Assembly: GCF_004103715.1 (NCBI RefSeq)
Contig: NZ_CP035282.1
Span: forward strand, 2,470,673-2,534,672
Direction: 5' to 3'
DNA: 64,000 bases
DNA from: Acidilutibacter cellobiosedens
Lineage (GTDB): Bacteria; Bacillota; Clostridia; Tissierellales; Acidilutibacteraceae
The notes beneath the pieces are model-generated. The model was not told the origin of the DNA. It did not search any database and worked only from the letters and a program-made list of their open reading frames with translations. The position numbers and the translations under genes are program-made. This document shows positions 1-8,087 of the stretch, piece by piece (position 1 is the stretch's first letter; each line of letters begins with the position of its first letter).

Positions 1-542
1 TGTTCTTTAATCCGATATAACCTTTTAAGAAGTAAATTTGTAACAATAAAAACGAAAATATAGCCAATAAGTATTACCCACATAATAATCTTATTAATTC
101 TATAAATAAAAATCATGCTGAATAAAATAGAGGGAATCAATTTTCTTGTTAATTCAAAAATAAAATCAAATAACATACTTTTCCCAGCGGAAGCACCGTT
201 CTCAATTCTCTGAACCAATTTACCAGTACCCATTGTCTGATATGATTTATAATCCACGCGGCTAATCTTCTTCAATGCCTCTATTTTCAAATCAAGAAAA
301 ATACCGTGTTCTAATTTACGTCCCGGATACTCATCTAAATAACTTAAGACACATAGCATGACAAGAACAAAGGCATATATTATAATAACAGATGCTGTTA
401 AGGACCTGTCATTAAATTTATTTATTAAAGTTTGAAAATAGCTTGCAGTAAAATTTTCTAAAAAAGCCAGTAATATACCTAATAATAGATAGCTGCCAAC
501 CAATAGTTTATTCTTCTTTACAATTTTCATCAAGTAATTCAT
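1..542 (-). CDS. ABC transporter, N-terminal transmembrane part (cut by window edge)
   Basis: The ATG at 542 has an AAGGAG ribosome site about 8 bases upstream. The reading frame runs open to the window edge, giving about 180 residues. They show hydrophobic helices near residues 11-30, 50-68 and 135-175, separated by a charged segment containing LKIEALKKISRVDY and TGKLVQRIENG, which is the usual intracellular loop of type-I ABC exporter half-transporters. The ATPase domain would lie left of the window. Substrate unknown. Confidence 0.75.
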   Translation of the reverse strand, partial: MNYLMKIVKKNKLLVGSYLLLGILLAFLENFTASYFQTLINKFNDRSLTASVIIIYAFVLVMLCVLSYLDEYPGRKLEHGIFLDLKIEALKKISRVDYKSYQTMGTGKLVQRIENGASAGKSMLFDFIFELTRKLIPSILFSMIFIYRINKIIMWVILIGYIFVFIVTNLLLKRLYRIKE

Positions 543-884
543 AACTGTACTCCTTCTTTCTCCGAAATTTATAATTATCTCATCTCAGAACAGTACAGTT
601 GTGACTGCTGACAGATATTTTCTTTATAGCTCAGTACAATCTGCCAACAAATTATATCAACTGTACTGAGCAGTTACCCTGTTTAATTCTCATTTTGAAT
701 TCACTTCCTTTCTAAATATAAAACAAATGATATTTCTATTATACTTATTCTTGATAAAAAAACCAATAAATTAACCACATTCAAATCGAAATTCATCACC
801 ACAAAAGAAGTATTATATTTTAATTCTATAATCTGGCACAAATCAAATCTATTGTACACAAAATTTTACTGCTGTATCTTAAAA
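543..884. promoter_or_regulatory. Intergenic region with three CAGTACA boxes
   Basis: No convincing gene lies here. CAGTACA occurs at 591-597 and 632-638, and its complement TGTACTG at 662-668. The outer two extend to an 11-bp inverted repeat (591-601 against 658-668). The position 50-125 bp upstream of the ABC transporter start suggests operator sites; this is inference from pattern only. Confidence 0.35.
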
Positions 885-1499
885 CTACTTGTTATGATTA
901 TAATAGATTATATGTTTTATGCCTAATACAATTGCCACTACTGCACCTAATAATACAATACTATCATCCACCTTAGAATTATTTAATGGTTCATAAAATA
1001 AACTTATAATAAGTCCTATAGAAATTGCAAAAAATACTACAATTTCAAACATTACTTTTCCCTTGGAAAATTTTATTTCTTTTTTTCTTTTGGCTTTTTC
1101 ATTTTTTATGGCCGGTAACTGAGGAAGTATTTTTTTATTGAAATATACGGTAAATCCCATATACATAAACAATCCGATAACAACCCATAGCCAGTAACTC
1201 AATTTGGCCAGCCAACCTATAATTATAGCAACAGAAATTGAATTGAATAATAAATTTTGAAACATGCCTACAGAATTTATATTTTTTTCAGATATCAGAT
1301 AATATTGATCGGTTTTCTTTACATGAAAAACATAATTTCCGGCTTTATTAGTAAATACTTCGGTAAATAAACTTAATATCATAAATATCCTCCCAATATA
1401 AGAAATTGCACAAATGCTTATTATTTTCATAACCAAATTAACAAAGGAAACAAAAACATTAGCAAGAATACTATGTGCTACAATCATTAATCTAATCAT
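885..1499 (-). CDS. Hypothetical integral membrane protein, 204 aa
   Basis: I do not recognise a family. The protein has about five hydrophobic segments (roughly residues 8-45, 82-118, 148-168 and 178-196) and a lysine-rich loop near 130-145. The ATG start is preceded by AAAGGAG about 13 bases upstream; a second methionine at residue 24 is possible. It follows the PTS IID gene by about 150 bp in the same direction, so it may be the last gene of that operon, but nothing in it points to sugar transport. Confidence 0.55.
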   Translation of the reverse strand: MIRLMIVAHSILANVFVSFVNLVMKIISICAISYIGRIFMILSLFTEVFTNKAGNYVFHVKKTDQYYLISEKNINSVGMFQNLLFNSISVAIIIGWLAKLSYWLWVVIGLFMYMGFTVYFNKKILPQLPAIKNEKAKRKKEIKFSKGKVMFEIVVFFAISIGLIISLFYEPLNNSKVDDSIVLLGAVVAIVLGIKHIIYYNHNK

Positions 1500-1652
1500 A
1501 AAATTATCTTCTCTCCTTTGTCAAGTTAAAAATTTCAATATAGCATTTATTCTGTTGATTAATAAATGTTCTTTGGAAAGATATATAAGCTTCCCAAAGA
1601 ACATCCCTTACAAAACGAACCGATTATTTATATAAATGAGTAATATATTAAA

Positions 1653-2495
1653 CTATCCAATGATACCTAACGCTCCACCAATAAAACCTATAATAAACAG
1701 CATTAGCAATACAAAACTTGCACTTTTACCTTTAACTTGTAATCTCCAGGCAAACAGAGTCACAATTAAAGGCAATAGCTTAGGAAGAATTTTATCAAAG
1801 ACATCCGCTAAAGAAAATTTTGAACCTGTGCTGAGCACAGTATTGTAGATTGGAGCAATAGAAACAAACTTGACCACCATAGCACCCAAACTGAATAGAC
1901 CGACTATTCCTAAGAATGTAGTTACTTTGCTGACAAAACCTTCATCTAAGAGCTTGTCAATCGAATTTAATCCTAATTTATAACCTCTCACAAATGAAAA
2001 TTTAGTAACAAGAAAATCGTAGGTAAACATTACAATACCCCAAGCTAAAGCTGCCCACACATGTCCTTGTATAGCCCATCCAAGAAAAATGCTCAAAATT
2101 AAAGGTTTAATTAAAGCCTGTGTAATTGTATCTCCGATACCGGCTAAAGGACCCATCAATGCAGTTTTAGTATCGGTAATAGTATTTGGATCAATAGTAT
2201 CCGGATTATTAGCATATCCTTCTTCCAAAGCAACTGTTATCCCCGGAATTACGGCTCCCCATCGAGGTTCTGTATTAAAGAAAACCATTTGCCTCTGAAG
2301 GCCTTCGGCTATCTTTTGTTTATTATTTGGATACAGTTTGTCTAAAATTGGTCCCATCACTGTTGCCATAGCTCCTGCTTGCATACGTTGATAATTATAG
2401 GTAAGGTGAGACGTTATATGCCATGTTAAAAAGGCTCTGTCCACATCTTTCTTTGTTAATTTTGACTTTTTGTTTACTGTTGTTTCATTATCCAT
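1653..2495 (-). CDS. PTS mannose/fructose/sorbose family, IID component
   Basis: A 280-residue membrane subunit of a mannose-family (Man) phosphotransferase permease, which together with IIC forms the sugar channel. Family traits visible are the RAFLTWHITSHLTYNYQRMQ segment near residues 21-40, the MGPLAGIGDTI segment near 115 and several hydrophobic C-terminal helices ending in GFIGGALGIIG. The start lies one base after the IIC stop codon, so the two are translationally coupled. The KDPG-type aldolase in the same operon suggests that the imported sugar acid or amino-sugar acid is cleaved by an Entner-Doudoroff-type step. Confidence 0.92.
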   Translation of the reverse strand: MDNETTVNKKSKLTKKDVDRAFLTWHITSHLTYNYQRMQAGAMATVMGPILDKLYPNNKQKIAEGLQRQMVFFNTEPRWGAVIPGITVALEEGYANNPDTIDPNTITDTKTALMGPLAGIGDTITQALIKPLILSIFLGWAIQGHVWAALAWGIVMFTYDFLVTKFSFVRGYKLGLNSIDKLLDEGFVSKVTTFLGIVGLFSLGAMVVKFVSIAPIYNTVLSTGSKFSLADVFDKILPKLLPLIVTLFAWRLQVKGKSASFVLLMLFIIGFIGGALGIIG

Positions 2496-2496
2496 A

Positions 2497-3243
2497 TTAT
2501 TTCACCTCTCCCGATACTTTGTTAGAACCATATATTGTGAAAAGATATGCTAAACAACTTCCTGCCAATGCAAAGAATAACAAATCTGTGATTCCAAGGT
2601 ATGCACTAACAATAAATCCTAATATAAAGAAAACAATGAGGTTTTTCTTATACATAAACTTGAATAACATTGACATTCCTAATGCTGGTAATGTTTTCCC
2701 TACGGCACTAAATCCGGCCATTGCCCATGCTGGTATATTGTTTATCATCAATTGAATATAATCAGAACCAAAGTAAACAATTAAAAATACAGGTAAAGCT
2801 CTTATAAATATTACGGTAATCGGACCAGCCAACAATTGTATTCTGCCAAGTGTCTTATAGTCTCCTTCTTCTGCAAGTTTGTCCATTCGAGCCGGCCAAA
2901 TTGAAGAAATCGTCATGAATGCGACATGAGCATAGTTGCCAATTAATCCTATTGGTACAGCAAAAGCTACCGCAGCATCCGTCGATAATCCTGTTTGAAT
3001 TCCTACAAGAGTACCGAGTAGACCGGCCCAGTATAGGTCTGATGCATTTGCTCCACCGGCACTAATCCATCCTAAATAAGAAATATTAATTGTAGCACCA
3101 AGAATAACACCTTCTACTGGTTTACCATAAATTAGCCCAACCCAAAAACCCGCCATTACCGGTTCTCTAAAAAAGTACCAATGAAGTGGTCCCTGTATAC
3201 CATTAAACAAAGCAACTAATGCGACTAATAAAGCCTGAACCAT
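2497..3243 (-). CDS. PTS mannose/fructose/sorbose family, IIC component
   Basis: Polytopic IIC subunit of about 248 residues. I place the start at the ATG at 3243 because a GGGAGG site sits about 9 bases upstream; a further in-frame ATG at 3261 lies before that site. The sequence begins MVQALLVALVALFNG and keeps the family's GFWVGLIYGKPVEG and INISYLGWISAGGANASD segments. It forms the translocation channel with IID. The 150-bp gap back to the IIB gene holds no gene that I can see. Confidence 0.92.
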   Translation of the reverse strand: MVQALLVALVALFNGIQGPLHWYFFREPVMAGFWVGLIYGKPVEGVILGATINISYLGWISAGGANASDLYWAGLLGTLVGIQTGLSTDAAVAFAVPIGLIGNYAHVAFMTISSIWPARMDKLAEEGDYKTLGRIQLLAGPITVIFIRALPVFLIVYFGSDYIQLMINNIPAWAMAGFSAVGKTLPALGMSMLFKFMYKKNLIVFFILGFIVSAYLGITDLLFFALAGSCLAYLFTIYGSNKVSGEVK

Positions 3244-3400
3244 TATTATAATACCTCCCATTCATATAATTTATAAAAAGACAAACTATCTACAATCGTC
3301 AACCCCACCTCCATTCAATTCTTTTATCCATAACTAAAATCTGCATTGTTTTACTGTTTTCACCTTCCTTTCACTTAATGCTAAATTTATATCAAACAAA

Positions 3401-3895
3401 CTATTCAAAAACCTTTTTCTCAATAATGTTGGAAAATGGATAAGGCCTATCTTCGGGAATAGGTTGTAAATAAATATTTACTCCTCCGTTATATAATACT
3501 TTCAATCTGTCATAGTCCTCTTTAGACATAACAACTTGCTTATAAACATTTTTTTGACCGGCTGCTCCACCAATACCGCCAATTTGCATATCAGTAAATT
3601 CAAGGCCTTCTTCCCAAATCTTTTTAGCAGTTTTTATATCTTTAAATAACAATAAAATATTTCCATCACCAAAGTGGTCTTCATTCCATTTTTTTATAGC
3701 TGAATCTTGATCATATACATTTACAACAGTACCGTTGGGCACAGCGTTAACTAATATTCTAGAAAAAATTGGATTATGCGCGGAATTATCGTCAATAACA
3801 ACAATCTTGGTAATACCTAGATTAACAACCCAACGAGTCATTACTTGTCCGTGAATTAATCTGAAATCTACTCTTGTCAATTTAATATTTTTCAT
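3401..3895 (-). CDS. PTS mannose/fructose/sorbose family, IIB component
   Basis: Cytoplasmic phosphocarrier of about 164 residues that passes phosphate from IIA to the incoming sugar. The phosphorylated histidine is the H of RLIHGQVMTRW, residue 15 from the start chosen here. That ATG (3895) has an AGGAGG about 12 bases upstream, whereas the upstream ATG at 3916 overlaps that site. No IIA gene is present in the window; it was either lost with the upstream rearrangement or lies elsewhere. Confidence 0.92.
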   Translation of the reverse strand: MKNIKLTRVDFRLIHGQVMTRWVVNLGITKIVVIDDNSAHNPIFSRILVNAVPNGTVVNVYDQDSAIKKWNEDHFGDGNILLLFKDIKTAKKIWEEGLEFTDMQIGGIGGAAGQKNVYKQVVMSKEDYDRLKVLYNGGVNIYLQPIPEDRPYPFSNIIEKKVFE

Positions 3896-3927
3896 AATAT
3901 TTGTTTTCCTCCTCATGAATTTAACGT

Positions 3928-4509
3928 TTACCTATTTGCAACTACAATTTCACGCATTTCCTTTGCATTTGCTGTAATTTCTTCTTTTGAACCTTTGGTT
4001 AAGAGTCCGCCAGCGCCAACAGTCATAACTCCCGCTTTAATCCATTCTGAAAGATTGTCCAGTGTGATACCGCCGGAAGCCAAAATAGGAAGAGTTGGAA
4101 CAGGAGTAGTAAATATATCTACTAACTTGGAACCATAAAAATTGGAAATTGGAAACGCTTTAATAAAATAAGCACCATATTTTAAGGCTTCAACAATCTC
4201 TGTATAGGTAGAACATCCAGGTTCATAGGGAATTTGATATATATTGGCAAGTTCGGCAATATTTTTATTAAATGTAGGAGCAATTATAAATTCGGCTCCA
4301 TTCAAAATTGCTAATCTTGCAGTTTCCGAGTCCAAAACGGTTCCGGCTCCTATCAATAGAGGGCTGCCAAATTTCTTTTTAAGCGCCTTAATAACTTCAC
4401 CTGCATTATTATTGGTATAACTTATTTCTAATACATCAACTCCCCCATTTAAACAGCCTTCGGCAATTTTCAAACCTCTATCGATTGTATCAACACGAAC
4501 AATTGCCAT
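3928..4509 (-). CDS. KDPG/KHG-type aldolase, 5' end lost
   Basis: Class I aldolase of the 2-dehydro-3-deoxy-6-phosphogluconate family, yielding pyruvate and a phosphorylated aldehyde. Visible are LLIGAGTVLD, the Schiff-base lysine in YFIKAFP and the phosphate-binding ASGGI and GAGG loops. The normal N-terminus of about 18 residues is present as codons upstream of 4509 (IINRIEDTGI...) and stays open to about 4590, but contains no ATG, GTG or TTG. The ATG at 4509 is the only candidate start and has no good ribosome site. The original start codon seems to have been removed by the adjacent IS110 element. The mannose-family PTS plus this aldolase recalls the D-glucosaminate (dga) operon of Salmonella, but the substrate is not shown here. 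Confidence 0.8.
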   Translation of the reverse strand: MAIVRVDTIDRGLKIAEGCLNGGVDVLEISYTNNNAGEVIKALKKKFGSPLLIGAGTVLDSETARLAILNGAEFIIAPTFNKNIAELANIYQIPYEPGCSTYTEIVEALKYGAYFIKAFPISNFYGSKLVDIFTTPVPTLPILASGGITLDNLSEWIKAGVMTVGAGGLLTKGSKEEITANAKEMREIVVANR

Positions 4510-4584
4510 AATTCCCGTATCTTCAATTCTATTAATAATATCCTGCCTTATACATTCTTTTTCTTCCTTGGGAAGTCGGTTTTT

Positions 4585-4734
4585 ACTGGCCTATACCCGT
4601 GATTTAGTCAATTAGTCCATTCAATGAGGTTTTATGATTCGGCTGGTTGGGAGCCTCAGGCTATACCCGTATAACCCGCAAGGTTGTGTACTCATTAGAT
4701 GGAAATGGATTCCTATCGGAAAGGAGCTATTTTT
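4585..4734 (+). other. Noncoding 5' region of the IS110 element (possible bridge RNA)
   Basis: IS110-group elements are known to encode a structured bridge RNA in the noncoding end upstream of the transposase. This stretch is the right length and place, and holds the 10-bp direct repeat CTATACCCGT at 4591-4600 and 4662-4671. Function is inferred from position alone. Confidence 0.3.
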
Positions 4735-5661
4735 ATGTCAAACATTTTATTTCAAAATTTATTTATTTCGGTTGGTATTGATGTCGGTGCAGATTTTAGC
4801 TTTATGTCTATTGCGCTTCCTAACCGAACTTTTGTAGGCAAACCCTTTAAAATCCTACATTCTGATTTAATTTCTCTATCTATGGCTGTTTCTAAAATCA
4901 AAGAAGCAGAAGAGATGTATTCTTTGGAAAGTCACATTTTCCTTGAATCCACAGGAATTTATCATTTCCCGCTCTTCTGCTATCTTCGTGATAAGGGATT
5001 TTTGGTATCCATCATTAATCCTATCATCACTAAGAATAGCACAAGTATTAACATTAGAAAAGTCCATAATGATAAATTTGATTCAAAAAAAGCTGCTTTA
5101 ATTGGTTTAAACCCTGATTTAAAAGTTTCTCTTATTCCATCGGATCTTGTTCTTGATTTAAGAAATCTTTCAAGAGAGTACTATGATCTGATGGATAATC
5201 GTTCTGCTTATGTTAATAAGCTTCAAGGTGAACTGCGAATGGTATTTCCCCAGTTTTTAAAGATTTTCTCTAAAATTACAGCAGTAAGTTTAATGTGTGA
5301 AATTGGAGATTTCTCAGCATTTCAATCTTCAAAGCAACTATTTGCTTACTTTGGCCTAGACCCTGCTGTAAAACAATCAGGTAACTTTGAGGGCACTAAA
5401 ATATCCATGTCTAAACGTGGTTCTCGTATTGCCAGAATGGTCCTTCATACAATGGCCCTAATCAGTATTAGCAGAAACAAAGATGGCTCAGCCAAGAATC
5501 CGGTATTGCGTGATTACTATTTAAAAAAATGCCAATCAAAGCCTAAAATGGTTGCTCTCGGTGCTGTTATGCACAAGGTCTGTAACATTGTATTTGCAAT
5601 ACTTCGTGATGAAAAAAATTTGAAATCATCACACCGGAGGAACACCAGAAGAATTACTTAA
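4735..5661 (+). pseudogene. IS110-family transposase with in-frame internal deletion
   Basis: The start ATG at 4735 follows AAAGGAG. The N-terminal RuvC-like DEDD domain is recognisable: D in VGIDVGADF, E in FLESTGIYHF and acidic residues in VHNDKFDSKKAAL. The C-terminal Transposase_20 domain with its serine region follows (KISMSKRGSRIARM). The stretch normally found between them, about 80-100 residues, is missing: MVFPQFLKIFSKI runs straight into TAVSLMCEIGDF, where a glycine-rich loop is expected first. At 308 residues it is well short of the usual 400, so it is probably inactive although the frame is open. Confidence 0.75.
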
Positions 5662-5779
5662 AAGCGAGATGTGACATCGCTTTATAGTACAATTTCATAT
5701 CTAAATTTTCGTTTTTTGATTACCTTTCAAAAGGCTTATTAAGATTACTCTTTTTTAGCCAAAAGGTAAATCAAATATT

Positions 5780-5887
5780 TTAAAATTTCTTATTGACAAT
5801 TCTTAGCTGGACTAAAGGTATATCTTCTATAAATTCCTTAAAAGTATCAAATTGATAAATCTCAGGTCTAATTCTAAACCGCTCCAT
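5780..5887 (-). pseudogene. Remnant: N-terminus of an iron-containing alcohol dehydrogenase
   Basis: A 35-codon frame starts at an ATG with a perfect AAGGAG site 8 bases upstream. Its first 23 residues (MERFRIRPEIYQFDTFKEFI then EDI) resemble the N-terminus of 4-hydroxybutyrate dehydrogenase-type iron alcohol dehydrogenases. The rest (PLVQLRIVNKKF) does not, and a stop follows. The gene was evidently cut where the IS110 element now ends. Its identity rests on recall of the family N-terminus. Confidence 0.5.
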
Positions 5888-5944
5888 ATTTATTTCTCCT
5901 TTTTCATATATATTTAAAATTTTTTTAATACCTAAATGGTTTTT

Positions 5945-6110
5945 CTAACCATTTAATTTAGCAATTTCTATGCCAATAATCTGTAACAAAATTAGAGGGA
6001 TTTTATAATCAGGTACTAAAAATTTATTTTCCTTTATAGTTGAATTAACTGATTCGATTCCTTAAATACATCATTAAACTTATTTAATATTTCTTCAATA
6101 CATTATCTGC
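5945..6110 (-). pseudogene. Decayed 3' end of an unidentified gene
   Basis: Two overlapping frames joined by a frameshift give coherent protein-like sequence: EEILNKFNDVFKES, then VNSTIKENKFLVPDYKIP followed by LILLQIIGIEIAKLNG and a TAG stop at 5945. It lies directly upstream of the alcohol dehydrogenase remnant. I do not recognise the family. Nothing coding is evident from 6110 to 6429. Confidence 0.4.
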
Positions 6111-6429
6111 AATATTTATACATATTAGGAGTTAATTCTTTCTTTTTCGAAAACTTGTTTTAAAGATTTCCCTTTATTATTATATTAAAATCTGATATTA
6201 TATTAAAAAATACATGTTTACATTATTTCTTTACTCCACTTTAGGCTGCTTAACCAAAATAGTAATATGTTTTAGAGATGCTGTCAATGTTTTTTCTCAT
6301 TTTATGCTGTATTTCCTAACTTCTTATACAACAAATTACTGCTTAGAATCAAGATAGACATAAAAGATGAAAAGTATAATTTCCTTCTCAAATGGAAAAT
6401 ATAAGGAAATACAAAAAAGGAGAGATTCG

Positions 6430-6993
6430 ATGATTAGAAAGGCTACAATTCAAGATCTCGAAGGAATCATGACGATTTTAAAAACCTTAGGTAATCCCAA
6501 CAAAGATTCGGTTCAAGGTTTTTTAATAGCTGATTATGCAGGACAAGAATCAAAATATCGTCCTATATACGAAGAAAAACTACAAAAATTGCAATATTTT
6601 TATGTCAATGAGCATGAAGGACAGATACAAGCATTTTTGATAGCCTATACCCAAGAAGAATGGTTGCTGCGGGAACCGAACTGGCTGAAAGAAACTTGTT
6701 GGGATCCTAGGTTTGATCAGACCAAACTGAAAAATTTTGTATTAGTAAGTCAGACAGCCATGCTTCCCCACCTAACAAGGAAAGGAATCGGTAGTGCTTT
6801 ATACCAGTCTTTTATTTGGGATCTTCAAAAAGATAAGATTAAAAATATCTTTGCAGAAACAGTTATCGCCCCTATCCCCAATTTTGCCTCTCTTAATTTT
6901 CGCCTTAAGCAACAGTATACATTGGTTGGGTTGCGTTACGAAAAGCACAATAAAGTGAATTATACCACTCTAATTTATCATAAAGGTATATAG
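6430..6993 (+). CDS. GNAT-family N-acetyltransferase
   Basis: A protein of 187 residues starting MIRKATIQDLEGIMTILKTL, typical of GNAT enzymes that transfer an acetyl group from acetyl-CoA to an amine. The ATG at 6430 follows an AGGAGAG site. The acetyl-CoA-binding region is at about residues 110-130 (TAMLPHLTRKGIGSALYQSF, with RKGIGSALY as the motif A loop). Acceptor unknown. It stands alone between decayed DNA and the convergent corA-type gene. Confidence 0.8.
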   Translation: MIRKATIQDLEGIMTILKTLGNPNKDSVQGFLIADYAGQESKYRPIYEEKLQKLQYFYVNEHEGQIQAFLIAYTQEEWLLREPNWLKETCWDPRFDQTKLKNFVLVSQTAMLPHLTRKGIGSALYQSFIWDLQKDKIKNIFAETVIAPIPNFASLNFRLKQQYTLVGLRYEKHNKVNYTTLIYHKGI

Positions 6994-7050
6994 GTTATTT
7001 GAAAAAATCAAAAGCTATTTTTTAGTTGGACAAATTGCTGCCTAATTTTG

Positions 7051-8067
7051 TTAAAACCATTTCTTTTTCTTAAAGTAATAGACCATGAAGCTTGAAATAG
7101 CAATCATAATTGCCCATGTAATAGCATAACCCCATCTATATTCAATTTCAGGCATATACCTAAAATTCATACCATAAACTCCAACTATAAATGTAAGAGG
7201 TATGAAAATCGTAGAAATTATGGTAAGGACCTTCATTATTTCATTAAGTTTATAACTTGTATTGGAGACATATAGTTCCATTAGTCCTGTAAGAATTTCT
7301 CTATAGGTTTCCGTCGTTTCAATTGCCTGAGCTATGTGTTCATAGACATCTCTGATATATGGTTCCGTTGATGGCTGAATCAATTGATTCGACTCTTTTC
7401 CCATCAAAGAAGTAACTTCTCTTAAGGGCCATATATATTTGCTTATATTCAATAGAATCTTTTTTATCTTTCTAATTTTATACAAACGCTCTTGTGAATT
7501 ATTCATTATAACTTGTTCCTCAAGGGTATCAATTTTTTCATCCAATACCTCAAGAACATCAAGATATCCGTCTACAATTGCATCAAGTAATGAATACATA
7601 AGATAATCAGCACCAAATTTTCTGATCTGTGTACCTTCATTTCTTATTTTGTCACGGATATCATCAAATACGTCTCCTTTGGTTTCCCCAAAAGAAATCA
7701 CATAATTCTTTCCAAGAATAAATCTTATATGTTCAAGTACCAATTCATCCCCGGAATAATAAATCATCTTAGCTACAATATACAAAAAATCTTCATATTC
7801 TTCAATTTTAGCCCGCTGATTATTATTCAATATATTTTTAGTTACCAAAGGATGAATATTAAATACATCGCTAATCTTATTCAATACTTCCTCACTACAT
7901 TGCCCGTCGATATTTATCCATCTGACATTTCCCTCTGGAATATCCCCAAGCAACCGGAAATTATATTTCTTAGTAGTTTCCGTCGTATATTCCTTGTACT
8001 TTTTCGAATTATATTCAATAACTTCAATTAAACTATGACTATTTCTTTTAGGAGTATTCATTTCCAT
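7051..8067 (-). CDS. corA: CorA-family magnesium/divalent cation transporter
   Basis: At 338 residues this has the family's normal length. The large cytoplasmic N-terminal domain and long helix (residues 1-270) are followed by two C-terminal membrane helices. The signature GMN is at about 299-301 in IVGVYGMNFRYMPE, and the tail is basic (FKKKKWF). It should act as a pentameric Mg2+ channel in the cytoplasmic membrane. The methionine at residue 3 (8061) has the better spacing to the AGAAGG site, so it may be the true start. Confidence 0.92.
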   Translation of the reverse strand: MEMNTPKRNSHSLIEVIEYNSKKYKEYTTETTKKYNFRLLGDIPEGNVRWINIDGQCSEEVLNKISDVFNIHPLVTKNILNNNQRAKIEEYEDFLYIVAKMIYYSGDELVLEHIRFILGKNYVISFGETKGDVFDDIRDKIRNEGTQIRKFGADYLMYSLLDAIVDGYLDVLEVLDEKIDTLEEQVIMNNSQERLYKIRKIKKILLNISKYIWPLREVTSLMGKESNQLIQPSTEPYIRDVYEHIAQAIETTETYREILTGLMELYVSNTSYKLNEIMKVLTIISTIFIPLTFIVGVYGMNFRYMPEIEYRWGYAITWAIMIAISSFMVYYFKKKKWF

Positions 8068-8087
8068 AACACCTTCTAAAATTTAAT

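Larger units (their letters stand above)
4575..5820 (+). mobile_element. IS110-family insertion sequence, degenerate
   Basis: Limits are approximate. The left limit is where homology to the aldolase N-terminus stops (about 4570-4590); the right limit is at or before 5822, where an alcohol dehydrogenase remnant begins. The element contains a DEDD transposase gene and about 150 bp of noncoding DNA 5' of it. No terminal inverted repeat was recognised, as is usual for this family. Confidence 0.65.
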
